DNA of 64,000 nt from Pseudoflavonifractor sp. 524-17 (GTDB taxonomy: Bacteria > Bacillota > Clostridia > Oscillospirales > Oscillospiraceae): positions 1-64,000 of the forward strand of contig NZ_QWEK01000009.1 of the NCBI RefSeq assembly GCF_009935845.1, given 5' to 3'. This document shows positions 50,261 through 59,237 of the stretch, one piece after another. The notes beneath the pieces are model-generated. The model was not told the DNA's origin and ran no database searches. It saw only the letters and a list, made by a program, of their open reading frames with translations. A program made the position numbers and the translations under genes. Position 1 is the stretch's first letter, and every line of letters starts with the position of its first letter.

Positions 50261-51778
50261 TTATCTCCCCCTGCGCAGGCCGGCGAGGAAGTCCGCCGCC
50301 CGGCGCTTGTCCTGGCGGATCCGCTCCAGGCGCTGGAGGTACTCCTGGGGATATTTGGGATTCGCCAGCCGGTCAATCCGGCCGGTGGCGGGGTGGATAA
50401 GTTTTGTGACGCCCCCGCCGCCCAGGGCGAGAATGGGGTGCAGCTCCTCCATCATGCAGATGTTATATAAGCTCTCCCACCCGGGGACGGACCAGCCCAC
50501 GTTCTCAAAGGAGCCGGACATATATTTCTGCCGGTAGAGGTAGTAGGGGGCCTGCCCCGCCCGGCCCAGGGCGGACCAGGCGTAGGAGAGCATTTCGTCC
50601 ACCGCCTGGGCATCGGGGAGCCTGGGAGCGGGAGCGCTGCCGTCCCCCATCAGCCGGGAGCCCTTTTTTAGAGCCAGCGTGTGGACAGTGATATTCTCCG
50701 GTTCCAGGGCCAGGATCTGGTCCAGGGAGCGGCGGAAGCCCTCCGCCGTGTCCTCCGGCAGTCCGGCGATGAGATCCATGTTCACGCAGGGGATCCCCGC
50801 CTGGCGTACCAGCTGGAAAGCGCGGAGGATGTCCGCCGCGGTGTGGGCCCGGCCCATGGCCCGGAGCACGTGGTCCTCCATGGTCTGGGGGTTGACGGAC
50901 ACCCGCCGCACCCCGCCCCGGGCCAGCGCCGCCAGCTTTTCCCAGGTAATGGTGTCCGGCCGGCCGGCCTCCACGGTGTACTCGGTGCAGCGGGACAGGT
51001 CAATGGATTCCCCCACCGCGGCCAAAAGGGCGTCCAGCTGGGGGGCGCTCAGGGTGGTGGGGGTGCCGCCGCCGATGTAGACCGTGCGGACAAAATACCC
51101 CGCCTCCCGCAGCAGCGCGCCGGTGAGGGCGATCTCCTCCCGGAGCGCCTCCAGAAAAGGGTCCACCAGCCTGAGGGCGCGGTGGACGTCCGCGGACACA
51201 AAGGAGCAGTAGGCGCACCGGGTGGGACAGAAGGGGATGCCGATATAGAGGGAGGCTTCGTCCCCGCGCAGGCTCTCTTTGGCCCGCACGCTGGCCCTGG
51301 CGCAGTCCATGGCCAGGTCCGCCCGGGCGGGGGAGACCCGATAGGTGTGAATCAGCTCCTCCCGGGCCTGCTCCGGGGTGAGTCCCCGGGCCATGGCCTT
51401 CACCGGCAGCTTTACCGGCCGCACCCCGGTGAGGGCGCCCCAGGGGGGCTCCTTCCCCAGCAGGGCGGCGGCGGCCTGATAGAAGGCCAGCTTCAAAATC
51501 CGCTGAAGGGCGCGGTACTCCTCCAGCTCCCCGGTGCATTCCGCCTTCCCGCACTGGCATGCGGCGGTTTCCCGCCGGCTTCCCAGCATGACCTGGGCGG
51601 CGGCGGTGAATCCGTCCGCCGTCTCCTCCAGGGTGAGTACCACTGCGTTGTCCTCGCCGTCGGGCATGGCCTGGGGATACTCCGGCCGCTGGCCGGGGAA
51701 GAGGGTGAGCATCATCTGCTCCGCCGCGTAGCGGAAGTCGTGCCGGGAGACGGCGTCCCCCTGAAAGTAAATCCTCAT
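50261..51778 (-). CDS. hemZ: coproporphyrinogen dehydrogenase HemZ (radical SAM)
   Basis: 505 aa. An N-terminal domain of about 160 residues is specific to HemZ. The radical SAM core has the cluster motif PFCPTRCAYCSFVS (CxxxCxxC), the YIGGGTPTTL motif, and EAGRPDTIT, followed by NMDLIAGLPEDT. The C-terminal HemN-like part includes YYLYRQKYMSGSFENVGWS. It should oxidise coproporphyrinogen III to protoporphyrinogen IX without oxygen, although HemZ-like proteins in Clostridia may have other roles. Overlaps the MBL gene as ATGA. Confidence 0.9.
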   Translation of the reverse strand: MRIYFQGDAVSRHDFRYAAEQMMLTLFPGQRPEYPQAMPDGEDNAVVLTLEETADGFTAAAQVMLGSRRETAACQCGKAECTGELEEYRALQRILKLAFYQAAAALLGKEPPWGALTGVRPVKLPVKAMARGLTPEQAREELIHTYRVSPARADLAMDCARASVRAKESLRGDEASLYIGIPFCPTRCAYCSFVSADVHRALRLVDPFLEALREEIALTGALLREAGYFVRTVYIGGGTPTTLSAPQLDALLAAVGESIDLSRCTEYTVEAGRPDTITWEKLAALARGGVRRVSVNPQTMEDHVLRAMGRAHTAADILRAFQLVRQAGIPCVNMDLIAGLPEDTAEGFRRSLDQILALEPENITVHTLALKKGSRLMGDGSAPAPRLPDAQAVDEMLSYAWSALGRAGQAPYYLYRQKYMSGSFENVGWSVPGWESLYNICMMEELHPILALGGGGVTKLIHPATGRIDRLANPKYPQEYLQRLERIRQDKRRAADFLAGLRRGR

Positions 51779-52386
51779 CCGCCCTTCATGGCCTCTTTCA
51801 GCAGGTAATTGTACTTGCGCTCATGGTCCAGGGTGGTGGCCTCTGAATGGCCGGGGAGGACCTTTAAGTCCCCCTCCAGCGCGCCCAGGCGGCGCAGGGA
51901 GCGGCGCATCTCCTCATCGCTGCCCCCCGGCAGGTCGGTGCGGCCCATGGAGCCTTTGAAGAGGGTGTCCCCAGTGAAGAGCACGTCCCCCGCCCGCAGC
52001 ACCACGCTGCCCTGGGAATGGCCCGGGGTATGCATCACCTGGAGGGTGATCTCCCCCAGCTCCACCCGATCTCCCTCCTCATAGAAGGTCAGGGGCCCTA
52101 TCTCCGCGATGCGGAAAAAGGGCTTTGGCATCTCCTTGTCCCCGGGGTGGACGTACACCGGCACATCAGGCAGGGCCCGGCGCAGCTCCGGCAGGCCCAT
52201 GGTGTGGTCGTAGTGGGCGTGGGTGAGCAAAAAGCAGGCCAACGTCCAGCCCTCCGCCTCGATTGCGGCCAGAATCCGGGGGTCCGGATCGCCGGGGTCG
52301 ATGACGGCGCACACTTTGGCCGCTTCGTCGGCGATAAGATAGCAATTTGTGCCCAGAGTGGGCATAATCAGCGTTTTAATTACCAT
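51775..52386 (-). CDS. metallo-beta-lactamase-fold hydrolase (glyoxalase II-like)
   Basis: 203 aa from ATG 52386. Metal ligands: LLTHAHYDHTMG (HxHxDH), VMHTPGHSQGSVV, FTGDTLFKGSMGR with Asp, and LPGHSEATT. The compact length fits the YcbL/RBBP9-like glyoxalase II group that hydrolyses thioesters. The upstream in-frame start at 52425 falls inside dtd and lacks a ribosome binding site. Translation is coupled to hemZ. Confidence 0.9.
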   Translation of the reverse strand: MVIKTLIMPTLGTNCYLIADEAAKVCAVIDPGDPDPRILAAIEAEGWTLACFLLTHAHYDHTMGLPELRRALPDVPVYVHPGDKEMPKPFFRIAEIGPLTFYEEGDRVELGEITLQVMHTPGHSQGSVVLRAGDVLFTGDTLFKGSMGRTDLPGGSDEEMRRSLRRLGALEGDLKVLPGHSEATTLDHERKYNYLLKEAMKGG

Positions 52387-52405
52387 GGCGTCCCTTTCTT
52401 CTGCA

Positions 52406-52849
52406 TTACATTGTATCGGTATCAAATAAGATAGTCACCGGCCCGTCGTTCTGGGAGAAGACCTGCATATCCGCGCCGAACTCCCCGTGGGCTACGGGGA
52501 AGCCCCGCTGTTGGCACGCCTCCATAAATTGCTCGTAGAGGGGGACGGCGAGCTCCGGCCGGGCGGCGCCGGTGAAGCCGGGGCGGCGGCTCTTGGTGTC
52601 GGCGTACAGGGTGAACTGGGACACCACCAGCAAACCGCCCCCCACCGCCGCCAGATTTAAGTTCATCTTGCCGTTCTCATCCTCAAAGACCCGCAGGCCG
52701 CACACCTTATCCGCCAGCTTTTCCGCCTGGGCGGGGGTGTCGTTGGGGCCCACCCCCAGCAGCACCAGAAAGCCCTGTTCAATAGAGCCGTTTACCCGGC
52801 CGTCAATCTCCACCCGGGCGTTTTTTACTCTCGTCACAACCGCGCGCAT
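52406..52849 (-). CDS. dtd: D-aminoacyl-tRNA deacylase
   Basis: 147 aa, complete. Removes D-amino acids from tRNA at the ester bond. The chiral-selection motif [16 protein letters not shown] and the C-terminal [11 protein letters not shown] Gly-Pro motif are intact. Second gene of the operon, behind the racemase-like gene, a fitting pair if the latter acts in D-amino-acid metabolism. Confidence 0.96.
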   Translation of the reverse strand: MRAVVTRVKNARVEIDGRVNGSIEQGFLVLLGVGPNDTPAQAEKLADKVCGLRVFEDENGKMNLNLAAVGGGLLVVSQFTLYADTKSRRPGFTGAARPELAVPLYEQFMEACQQRGFPVAHGEFGADMQVFSQNDGPVTILFDTDTM

Positions 52850-52881
52850 GATCCTTCCCCGTCTCCTCTGTAATAATGATA

Positions 52882-53949
52882 TTACCGGTATTCCCGTTTT
52901 AATCCCCTGGCGTACAGGGGATCGATGTCAAAATAGACCGGATCCCCGGCGGAGCATTTGAGATCGGTGATATCGACTAAAGTTTCAATGGCGCCGATCT
53001 GGCCCAGCACCCGGGCCTTCTGACTGCCCACCCGGACGGTGATCCGCCGCCCCCGCCACCAGCGGCGCAGGGTGCTCCAAAGGCCGGCGTCCCGGCTGTG
53101 GGAGACGCCAAAGCCGTTCTGGTACCCCACCGGCAGCACCGCCACCCGGGTGGGGCGCTTCAGGGTGGTCAGGCGGCCGTACCCGATGGTGTGGCCCTTG
53201 GGGAGCCAGCGGGTTTCCTCAATGCTCACCTCGCCGTAGCCCACCCGGAGCAGGCCGTCCCCCCGCCGGCGGCGGCACCGGCCCAGCAGCACCGACCCCG
53301 CCCGCACCGCGTCCATCCGGGCGAAGTCGAAGTGGAGCAGGGCGAAGGAGCCTGCGGCGTGGACCACGCCGGTTTCAAACCCCGCCTTGTGGATGGCCTC
53401 CAGGGTCTGCCGGAAGACGTCCAGATCGGCGCAGGCGTCCTGGCCGCTGACCCGGTTGGCGTGGACCTGGGTATAGATGCCTGAAATCGCCACGTTGGGC
53501 AGATTGCGGTAGACATTGATGATCTTCTCCGGCTCGTTGGTAAGAAAGCCGCCGAAGCCCAGGCCGGTGTCCACCTGGATGTGGGCCTCCGCCACGGTGG
53601 AGCGGGCCTCCGCCGTGCCGTTGAGGGCCAGCCCGGATTCCACTGAACCCACGGTACACACCACGTTGAGATCGATGAGCTGGTCCAGCTCCTTGCGGTC
53701 GGTGGTGGAGCGCAGCATCAAAATCTCCTCGTCCACCAGACCCGCCTTGCGCAGGGCGGCGGCCTCGGCCGGCTCGGCCACGGCGAAGCGGCGGACGCCC
53801 TCGTCCCGCAGGAGCTTGGCCAGCTCCACTGTGCCGGCCCCGCCGCCGTCTCCGGTGACCACGCCGTAAATCGCGGCGGACCCCGCCCGCTCCTTCACAA
53901 TGGCGATGTTGTTTTTCAAGGCCTTTTTCTCTATTACCAGCAGTTTCAT
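52882..53949 (-). CDS. alanine racemase-like protein lacking the PLP lysine
   Basis: 355 aa from ATG 53949. N-terminal TIM-barrel of the Alr/YggS fold ([51 protein letters not shown]) and a C-terminal beta domain with [20 protein letters not shown] then [15 protein letters not shown]. Where racemases have VVKADAYGHG this protein has [12 protein letters not shown]: Thr32 replaces the PLP-binding Lys and the following Tyr is lost. The catalytic Tyr region of the C-domain survives. It is either a non-PLP pseudoenzyme or a diverged activity. Confidence 0.85.
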   Translation of the reverse strand: MKLLVIEKKALKNNIAIVKERAGSAAIYGVVTGDGGGAGTVELAKLLRDEGVRRFAVAEPAEAAALRKAGLVDEEILMLRSTTDRKELDQLIDLNVVCTVGSVESGLALNGTAEARSTVAEAHIQVDTGLGFGGFLTNEPEKIINVYRNLPNVAISGIYTQVHANRVSGQDACADLDVFRQTLEAIHKAGFETGVVHAAGSFALLHFDFARMDAVRAGSVLLGRCRRRRGDGLLRVGYGEVSIEETRWLPKGHTIGYGRLTTLKRPTRVAVLPVGYQNGFGVSHSRDAGLWSTLRRWWRGRRITVRVGSQKARVLGQIGAIETLVDITDLKCSAGDPVYFDIDPLYARGLKREYR

Positions 53950-54149
53950 CCCGCCCGCCTCATCTTTCTCAAAAATGGCCCAGGGTTTTTCTCCCCCATT
54001 ATACCCAATTTGACACAGAGCGTCAACAATTCCCAAAAATCAACCGGCAGGCAGGCGCCCCCTATCCCCCGGCAGAACGCTTGTTTTTTTCCGCCAAAGA
54101 TGATATGCTTGTATCTCAAGAACTGTCAAAGGGGAGCGGAGGAGACAAA

Positions 54150-55574
54150 TTGAACCGACAGACCACACACATCACCCAGGAGCAGATTGCCGCCCAGCTG
54201 GCGTACTGCGCCCGGCTGCACGCCGCAAACACCGCCCTGGACCACACCCCCCTGGCCATGGTGGACACCTATGGCTGCCAGCAGAACGAGGCGGACTCGG
54301 AGCGGCTGCGGGGCTATCTGTCCCAGATGGGCTACGGCTTTACCGAGGACCCCTTCCAGGCCGACGTGATTGTTATCAACACCTGCGCCATCCGGGAGCA
54401 CGCGGAGCAGCGGGTGCTGGGCAACGTGGGCGCCCTGACCCACAGCAAACGCAGCAACCCGGGGCAGATCATCTGCCTGTGCGGCTGCATGGCCCAGGAG
54501 GAGCACGTGGCCCGGAAGATTAAGGAGTCCTACCGGCAGGTGGATCTGCTCTTCGGCCCCCACGCCCTGTGGCGCTTTCCGGAGCTGCTGTGGCGGGTGC
54601 GCACCGGCGGCCGCCGGGTCTTCGCCCAGGAGGAGGAGCCCGGCTCCATCGCCGAGGGCATCCCCGCGGTGCGCCAGGGCGGGGTGAAGGCCTGGGTGTC
54701 CGTCATGTACGGGTGCAACAACTTCTGCTCCTACTGCATTGTTCCCTACGTCCGGGGGCGGGAGCGCAGCCGGGAGCCCCAGGCCATTCTGGACGAGATC
54801 CGGGCGCTGGCGGCGGGGGGCTGCAGGGACATCACCCTGCTGGGCCAGAACGTCAATTCCTACGGCAAGGACCTCTCCCAGCCCATGTCCTTCGCCGCTT
54901 TGCTGAAGCAGGCCGCCGCCATTGAGGGGGAGTTTCTTCTGCGCTTCATGACCAGCCACCCCAAGGACGCCTCCCAGGAGCTCTTTGAGACCATGGCCGC
55001 CAGCGAGAAGATCGCCCCCTGCCTCCACCTGCCCTTCCAGTCGGGAAACAACCGGGTGCTGTCGGCCATGAACCGCCGGTATACCAGGGAAAAATATCTG
55101 GAGCAGGTCCGCGCCCTCCGGGCGCTGATGCCGGATATCGTGCTCACCTCCGACGTAATTGTGGGCTTCCCCGGGGAGACCACGGAGGAGTTTGAGGACA
55201 CCCTGAGCCTGATCGAAGCCGTGGGCTTTGACGCCCTGTTTACCTTTATCTACTCCCCCCGGGCGGGCACCCCCGCCGCCGCGCTCCCAGACCCCATGGG
55301 CCGGGAGGAGAAGCTGGCCAACTTCCAGCGCCTGGTCCGGCGGCAGGATGAGATCTCCGAGGCCAAGCACAAGGCCTACATCGGCCGCACCCTGCGCTGC
55401 CTGGTGGACGGCCGGGACGAACACGGCCTCACCGGCCGCACCCCCGGAAACCGGCTGGTCCGGCTGGAGGGAGCGGAGGAGCTGATTGGCCGGTTTATCC
55501 CTGTCCACATCACCGGCGCCAACAAATGGTCCCTGTCCGGCCGGCCGGCCCTGGAGGAGGGACCCGAAGGGTAA
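54150..55574 (+). CDS. miaB: tRNA-2-methylthio-N6-dimethylallyladenosine synthase
   Basis: 474 aa from TTG 54150, behind GGAGGAGACAAA. UPF0004 domain with three cluster Cys (DTYGCQQNEAD, INTCAIREHAEQR, LCGCMAQ), radical SAM CNNFCSYCIVPYVRGRERSR, LLGQNVNSYG and the C-terminal TRAM domain. Adds a methylthio group to i6A37 in tRNA. The longer frame to 54081 would read through its promoter region. Divergent from the racemase-like operon; heads miaB-mutS-mutL-hfq. Confidence 0.96.
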   Translation: MNRQTTHITQEQIAAQLAYCARLHAANTALDHTPLAMVDTYGCQQNEADSERLRGYLSQMGYGFTEDPFQADVIVINTCAIREHAEQRVLGNVGALTHSKRSNPGQIICLCGCMAQEEHVARKIKESYRQVDLLFGPHALWRFPELLWRVRTGGRRVFAQEEEPGSIAEGIPAVRQGGVKAWVSVMYGCNNFCSYCIVPYVRGRERSREPQAILDEIRALAAGGCRDITLLGQNVNSYGKDLSQPMSFAALLKQAAAIEGEFLLRFMTSHPKDASQELFETMAASEKIAPCLHLPFQSGNNRVLSAMNRRYTREKYLEQVRALRALMPDIVLTSDVIVGFPGETTEEFEDTLSLIEAVGFDALFTFIYSPRAGTPAAALPDPMGREEKLANFQRLVRRQDEISEAKHKAYIGRTLRCLVDGRDEHGLTGRTPGNRLVRLEGAEELIGRFIPVHITGANKWSLSGRPALEEGPEG

Positions 55575-55601
55575 CAACCATCAACACAAAGGAGCGACGC
55601 C

Positions 55602-58211
55602 ATGCCTGCGGATACCACCCCTATGATGCGCCAATATGTCCAGATGAAAAAGGACCACCCGGACTGCATTCTGTTCTTCCGGCTGGGGGATTTTTATGAG
55701 ATGTTCAATGAGGACGCCAAGCTGGTGTCCAAGGAGCTGGATCTCACCCTCACCAGCCGGGACCGGAATAAGCCTGAGGAGGAGCGCACCCCCATGTGCG
55801 GCGTGCCCTACCACAGCGCCGACGCCTACATCGCCCGCCTCATTGCCAAGGGCTACAAGGTGGCCATCTGTGAGCAGATGGAGGACCCCGCGGCGGCCAA
55901 GGGCCTGGTGGATCGGGACATCATCCGTATCGTGACGCCGGGGACGGTCATCGCCTCCTCCATGCTGGACGAGGGGCGCAACAATTTCATCTGCGCGGTC
56001 TACCGGGACAGCCGGGGGGCCGCCGCGGCGTTCTGCGACGTGTCCACGGGCGAGCTGACCGTGACCGCCTTTTCCGGCGAGGGCTGGGGAGAGCATCTGC
56101 AAAACGAGCTGGGGCGGTATGCCCCCCGGGAGGCCGTGCTCTCTGACGGAGCGTGGAGCGACGCGGGGCTGGTCTCCTTCCTGCGGGACCGGCTGGACTG
56201 CCGGTGTGAGAACGGGGGAGAGGGCCGCTTCCGGCCTGATGTGGCCCTGAGCATGTGCCAGAAGCAGTTTTCCGCCGGGCTGGACAGCCTTCCCCCCGGG
56301 GAGAGCCACCCTCTCCAGGCGGTGGGGGGCCTGCTGTCCTATCTCTACGAGACCCAGAAGACCGACCTGTCCCATATCGCCCAGCTGGTCTACTACACCA
56401 ACGGTCAGTATATGGAGCTGGACCTCACCGCCCGGCGGAATCTGGAGCTGACGGAAACGCTGCGCTCCAAGGAGAAGCGGGGCTCTCTGCTGTGGGTGCT
56501 GGACAAGACCCGCACCCCCATGGGCCGGCGGCTGATCCGCTCCTGGCTGGAGCGGCCCCTCCTCTCCCCCGCCGCCATCGGCCGCCGCCTGGGGGCGGTG
56601 GAGGCCTTGGTGGGCGACCCCATCGCCCGGGAGGAGCTCAACCTGTGCCTGCGGGACGTGGGGGACCTGGAGCGGCTCATCGGCCGCATCGTCTACGGCA
56701 CCGCCGGGGGGCGGGATCTGTCCGCCCTGGCCGCCGGCCTGGGGAAGCTCCCCCGCCTTCGGGCGCTGCTGGAGCCTGTCTCCGCGCCCCTGCTGGCCAG
56801 TCTGTGTACCCAGATGGACGACCTGCCGGAGCTGTGCGCGCTTATCGGCCGGGGCATCGCCGAGGATCCCCCTTTCTCCGTGCGGGAGGGGGGCGTCATC
56901 CGTCCCGGCTTTGACCCGGAGGTGGACCGCCTGCGGGACATTATGGTCCACGGCAAGGATATGGTGGCGGGCATTGAGGCCAGGGAGAAGGAGGAAACCG
57001 GCATCAAGAGCCTGAAGGTGGGGTATAACAAGGTCTTCGGCTACTATATTGAGGTTTCCAAGTCCTACTACGCCCAGGTTCCGCAGCGGTACATCCGCAA
57101 GCAGACCCTGGCCAACTGCGAGCGGTACATTACCCAGGAACTCAAGGACATGGAGCACACGATTCTCTCCGCCCAGGACCGGCTGGCCGCCCTGGAGTAT
57201 GAGCTCTTCTGCAATATCCGGGAGCAGGCCGCCGCCCAGGTGGGGGCCATTCAGACCAGCGCCTCCGCCGTGGCCCAGGCGGACGTGCTCAACTCCTTCG
57301 CCGCCGTGGCGGCGGACAACCAGTACTGCAAGCCGGAGGTGGACCTGTCCGACATCATCCAGATCACCGAGGGGCGCCACCCGGTGGTAGAGCAGATGCT
57401 CAAGGGCACGCTCTTTGTTCCCAACGACACCCTGATGGACGGCGGGGACAACCTGGCGGCCATCATCACCGGCCCCAATATGGCAGGCAAGTCCACCTAT
57501 ATGCGTCAGGTGGCCCTCATTGTCCTTATGGCCCAGATGGGCTCCTTTGTCCCCGCCCGGTATGCCCGGGTGGGCATTGTGGACCGGGTGTTTACCCGCA
57601 TCGGCGCCAGCGACGACCTCTCCGCCGGCCAGTCCACCTTTATGGTGGAGATGACCGAGGTGGCCGAGCTGCTCAAGTGCGCCACGGGCAAAAGCCTGCT
57701 GATTCTGGACGAGATCGGCCGGGGCACCAGCACCTACGACGGCATGGCTATCGCCCGGGCGGTGCTGGAGGGCTGCGCCGACAAACGCCGTCTGGGGGCC
57801 AAGACCCTCTTCGCCACCCACTACCATGAGCTGACCTGTCTGGAGGGAGCGCTCCCTGGGGTGAAAAACTACAGCATCGCCGCCAAGAAGAAGAAGGACG
57901 ACATCCTCTTCCTGCGCAAGATTGTCCGGGGGGGCGCGGATCAGAGCTACGGGGTGGAGGTGGCCCAGCTGGCCGGCGTGCCGGAGCGGATCATCAAGCG
58001 GGCCCGGGCCATTTTAGACGAGCTGGAGGGGCAGAGCCAGTCTGCCGCTCCCGCCGCGCCGCCGCCCCAGACCGGCCAGGTGTCTCTGCTGGACCTGGGG
58101 GCCGCGGAGGCGGCCCGCCGCCTGCGCCAGACGGATCTGAACACCCTCACCCCCATTGAGGCCATGAATCTGCTCTATGAGCTCAAGCAGATCCTCTCCG
58201 TCCCCCGCTGA
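55602..58211 (+). CDS. mutS: DNA mismatch repair protein MutS
   Basis: 869 aa, full length. The N-terminal mismatch-binding motif FFRLGDFYEMF carries the usual Phe-x-Glu. ATPase: TGPNMAGKSTYMRQ, ILDEIGRGTSTYDG, ATHYHEL. Short beta-clamp-like linker and C-terminal tetramerisation tail follow. Starts 27 bases after miaB stop. A MITE-like repeat has landed between it and the CPBP gene. Confidence 0.98.
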   Translation: MPADTTPMMRQYVQMKKDHPDCILFFRLGDFYEMFNEDAKLVSKELDLTLTSRDRNKPEEERTPMCGVPYHSADAYIARLIAKGYKVAICEQMEDPAAAKGLVDRDIIRIVTPGTVIASSMLDEGRNNFICAVYRDSRGAAAAFCDVSTGELTVTAFSGEGWGEHLQNELGRYAPREAVLSDGAWSDAGLVSFLRDRLDCRCENGGEGRFRPDVALSMCQKQFSAGLDSLPPGESHPLQAVGGLLSYLYETQKTDLSHIAQLVYYTNGQYMELDLTARRNLELTETLRSKEKRGSLLWVLDKTRTPMGRRLIRSWLERPLLSPAAIGRRLGAVEALVGDPIAREELNLCLRDVGDLERLIGRIVYGTAGGRDLSALAAGLGKLPRLRALLEPVSAPLLASLCTQMDDLPELCALIGRGIAEDPPFSVREGGVIRPGFDPEVDRLRDIMVHGKDMVAGIEAREKEETGIKSLKVGYNKVFGYYIEVSKSYYAQVPQRYIRKQTLANCERYITQELKDMEHTILSAQDRLAALEYELFCNIREQAAAQVGAIQTSASAVAQADVLNSFAAVAADNQYCKPEVDLSDIIQITEGRHPVVEQMLKGTLFVPNDTLMDGGDNLAAIITGPNMAGKSTYMRQVALIVLMAQMGSFVPARYARVGIVDRVFTRIGASDDLSAGQSTFMVEMTEVAELLKCATGKSLLILDEIGRGTSTYDGMAIARAVLEGCADKRRLGAKTLFATHYHELTCLEGALPGVKNYSIAAKKKKDDILFLRKIVRGGADQSYGVEVAQLAGVPERIIKRARAILDELEGQSQSAAPAAPPPQTGQVSLLDLGAAEAARRLRQTDLNTLTPIEAMNLLYELKQILSVPR

Positions 58212-58314
58212 TCGAGGCTGTGGAAAAAGATTTTTCTTTGCAGGGCGGCGGGGATGCAGCCCGGCTGCATCCTGCGCCCCCAAAACCGTGCCGGCCCTTG
58301 TCAGCCGATGGTAT

Positions 58315-58482
58315 AAGAACCTGTATTCACAACCGTGAAACACCGGCTTGCCGGGCCTTTTACCGCCCTGCCGCGTTAAGAAATCTTGAAACGCACAAAG
58401 CATTCCTGCGATTTTTTGCCTCGCAGGACGGAAAAATCCCCTGGCAATCCGGCATTCCCCGGTTATGAATACAGGTTCTAAG
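58315..58482 (+). repeat. MITE-like repeat, copy B
   Basis: 168 bp with terminal inverted repeats AAGAACCTGTATTCAC and GAATACAGGTTCTAAG. It shares both flanks with copy A (43771-43886, opposite strand) but has about 55 extra central bases including AAATCTTGAAACGC. It carries no gene and separates mutS from the CPBP gene. Confidence 0.75.
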
Positions 58483-58512
58483 TTTTCATAGTTCAAAGGA
58501 GCGACCATATCC

Positions 58513-59226
58513 ATGTATCCCCGCAGAACCCGTCTGGGAGAGCCCACGCCCGCCCAATGCGCCAGGGGCCTTGTGCTGGCCCTGTTCCATCTGATTTTCT
58601 TCCCCTTTGCCATGGTTTGGGTACAGCGCACCGCCGGCGGGGAAATTCCGGCGGCGGAGGCAAACGCAGTGTGCTACCTGCTGTCGGTGGTCCTGGCCTT
58701 CGCCCTGTTCTGGGGTGTGCTGCGGGAGCACTTCAACCGTCTGCTGGACCGCCCGGCGGAACATTTGGTCATTTTGCTGGCCGCCCTGGCGGCGGCAGGA
58801 GCGCTCCACCTGGTGGCAGTGCTGCCACCCTATCCGGTGGAAAACCCCGCGCCTATGGCTTACGCCCAGGAGTTCGCCCTGGCCCCCCGGGCCACGGCGG
58901 TGATCCTGGTGGTGCTGATGCCCATTGTGGAGGAGCTGCTCTTCCGGTGGCTCATCTTTGGCGTGCTGCGCCGGCACAGCATATGGCTGGCCTATCTGGT
59001 ATCCGGCGGCGGCTTCGCCCTGTACTGCGTGCTGCGGTATGCCTTTTCCGGCGGCGGTACGGATCTGCGCTATCTGCTTCTGGGCGCGCAGTACCTGCCC
59101 ATGTCGCTGGCCCTGTGCTGGGCCTATGGGCGCACCCGCTGCCTTTGGACGGCCATCGTGCTGCACATGGCCCTGAACGGCCTGATTCTGTGGGGGGCTG
59201 TTGCGCTGTACAGCGGAGTATTTTGA
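58513..59226 (+). CDS. CPBP-family intramembrane metalloprotease
   Basis: 237 aa with about seven membrane helices. The CAAX/bacteriocin-processing (Abi) motif lies in PIVEELLFRWLIFG (EExxxR), followed by Phe/His-containing helices including LHMALNGLIL, the last with the metal-ligand His. Its role may be signal peptide or prenyl-protein processing, or bacteriocin immunity. Overlaps no neighbour; eleven bases before mutL, so co-transcribed. Confidence 0.85.
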   Translation: MYPRRTRLGEPTPAQCARGLVLALFHLIFFPFAMVWVQRTAGGEIPAAEANAVCYLLSVVLAFALFWGVLREHFNRLLDRPAEHLVILLAALAAAGALHLVAVLPPYPVENPAPMAYAQEFALAPRATAVILVVLMPIVEELLFRWLIFGVLRRHSIWLAYLVSGGGFALYCVLRYAFSGGGTDLRYLLLGAQYLPMSLALCWAYGRTRCLWTAIVLHMALNGLILWGAVALYSGVF

Positions 59227-59237
59227 GAGGAGCATCT

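Noticed and set aside
55581-57827. 748-codon minus-strand frame opposite mutS
   Set aside because: Shadow of mutS; composition is Gly/Gln/His-rich without any domain, while MutS motifs are perfect on the other strand. Similar shadows at 32567-34204, 39082-40737 and 42005-43708 were dropped for the same reason.
58557-59237. In-frame upstream extension of mutL over the CPBP gene
   Set aside because: The frame is open by chance. The CPBP protease is clear in another frame and MutL begins with the conserved MPRIHPLPPHVADLIAAGEV behind its own ribosome binding site at 59238.
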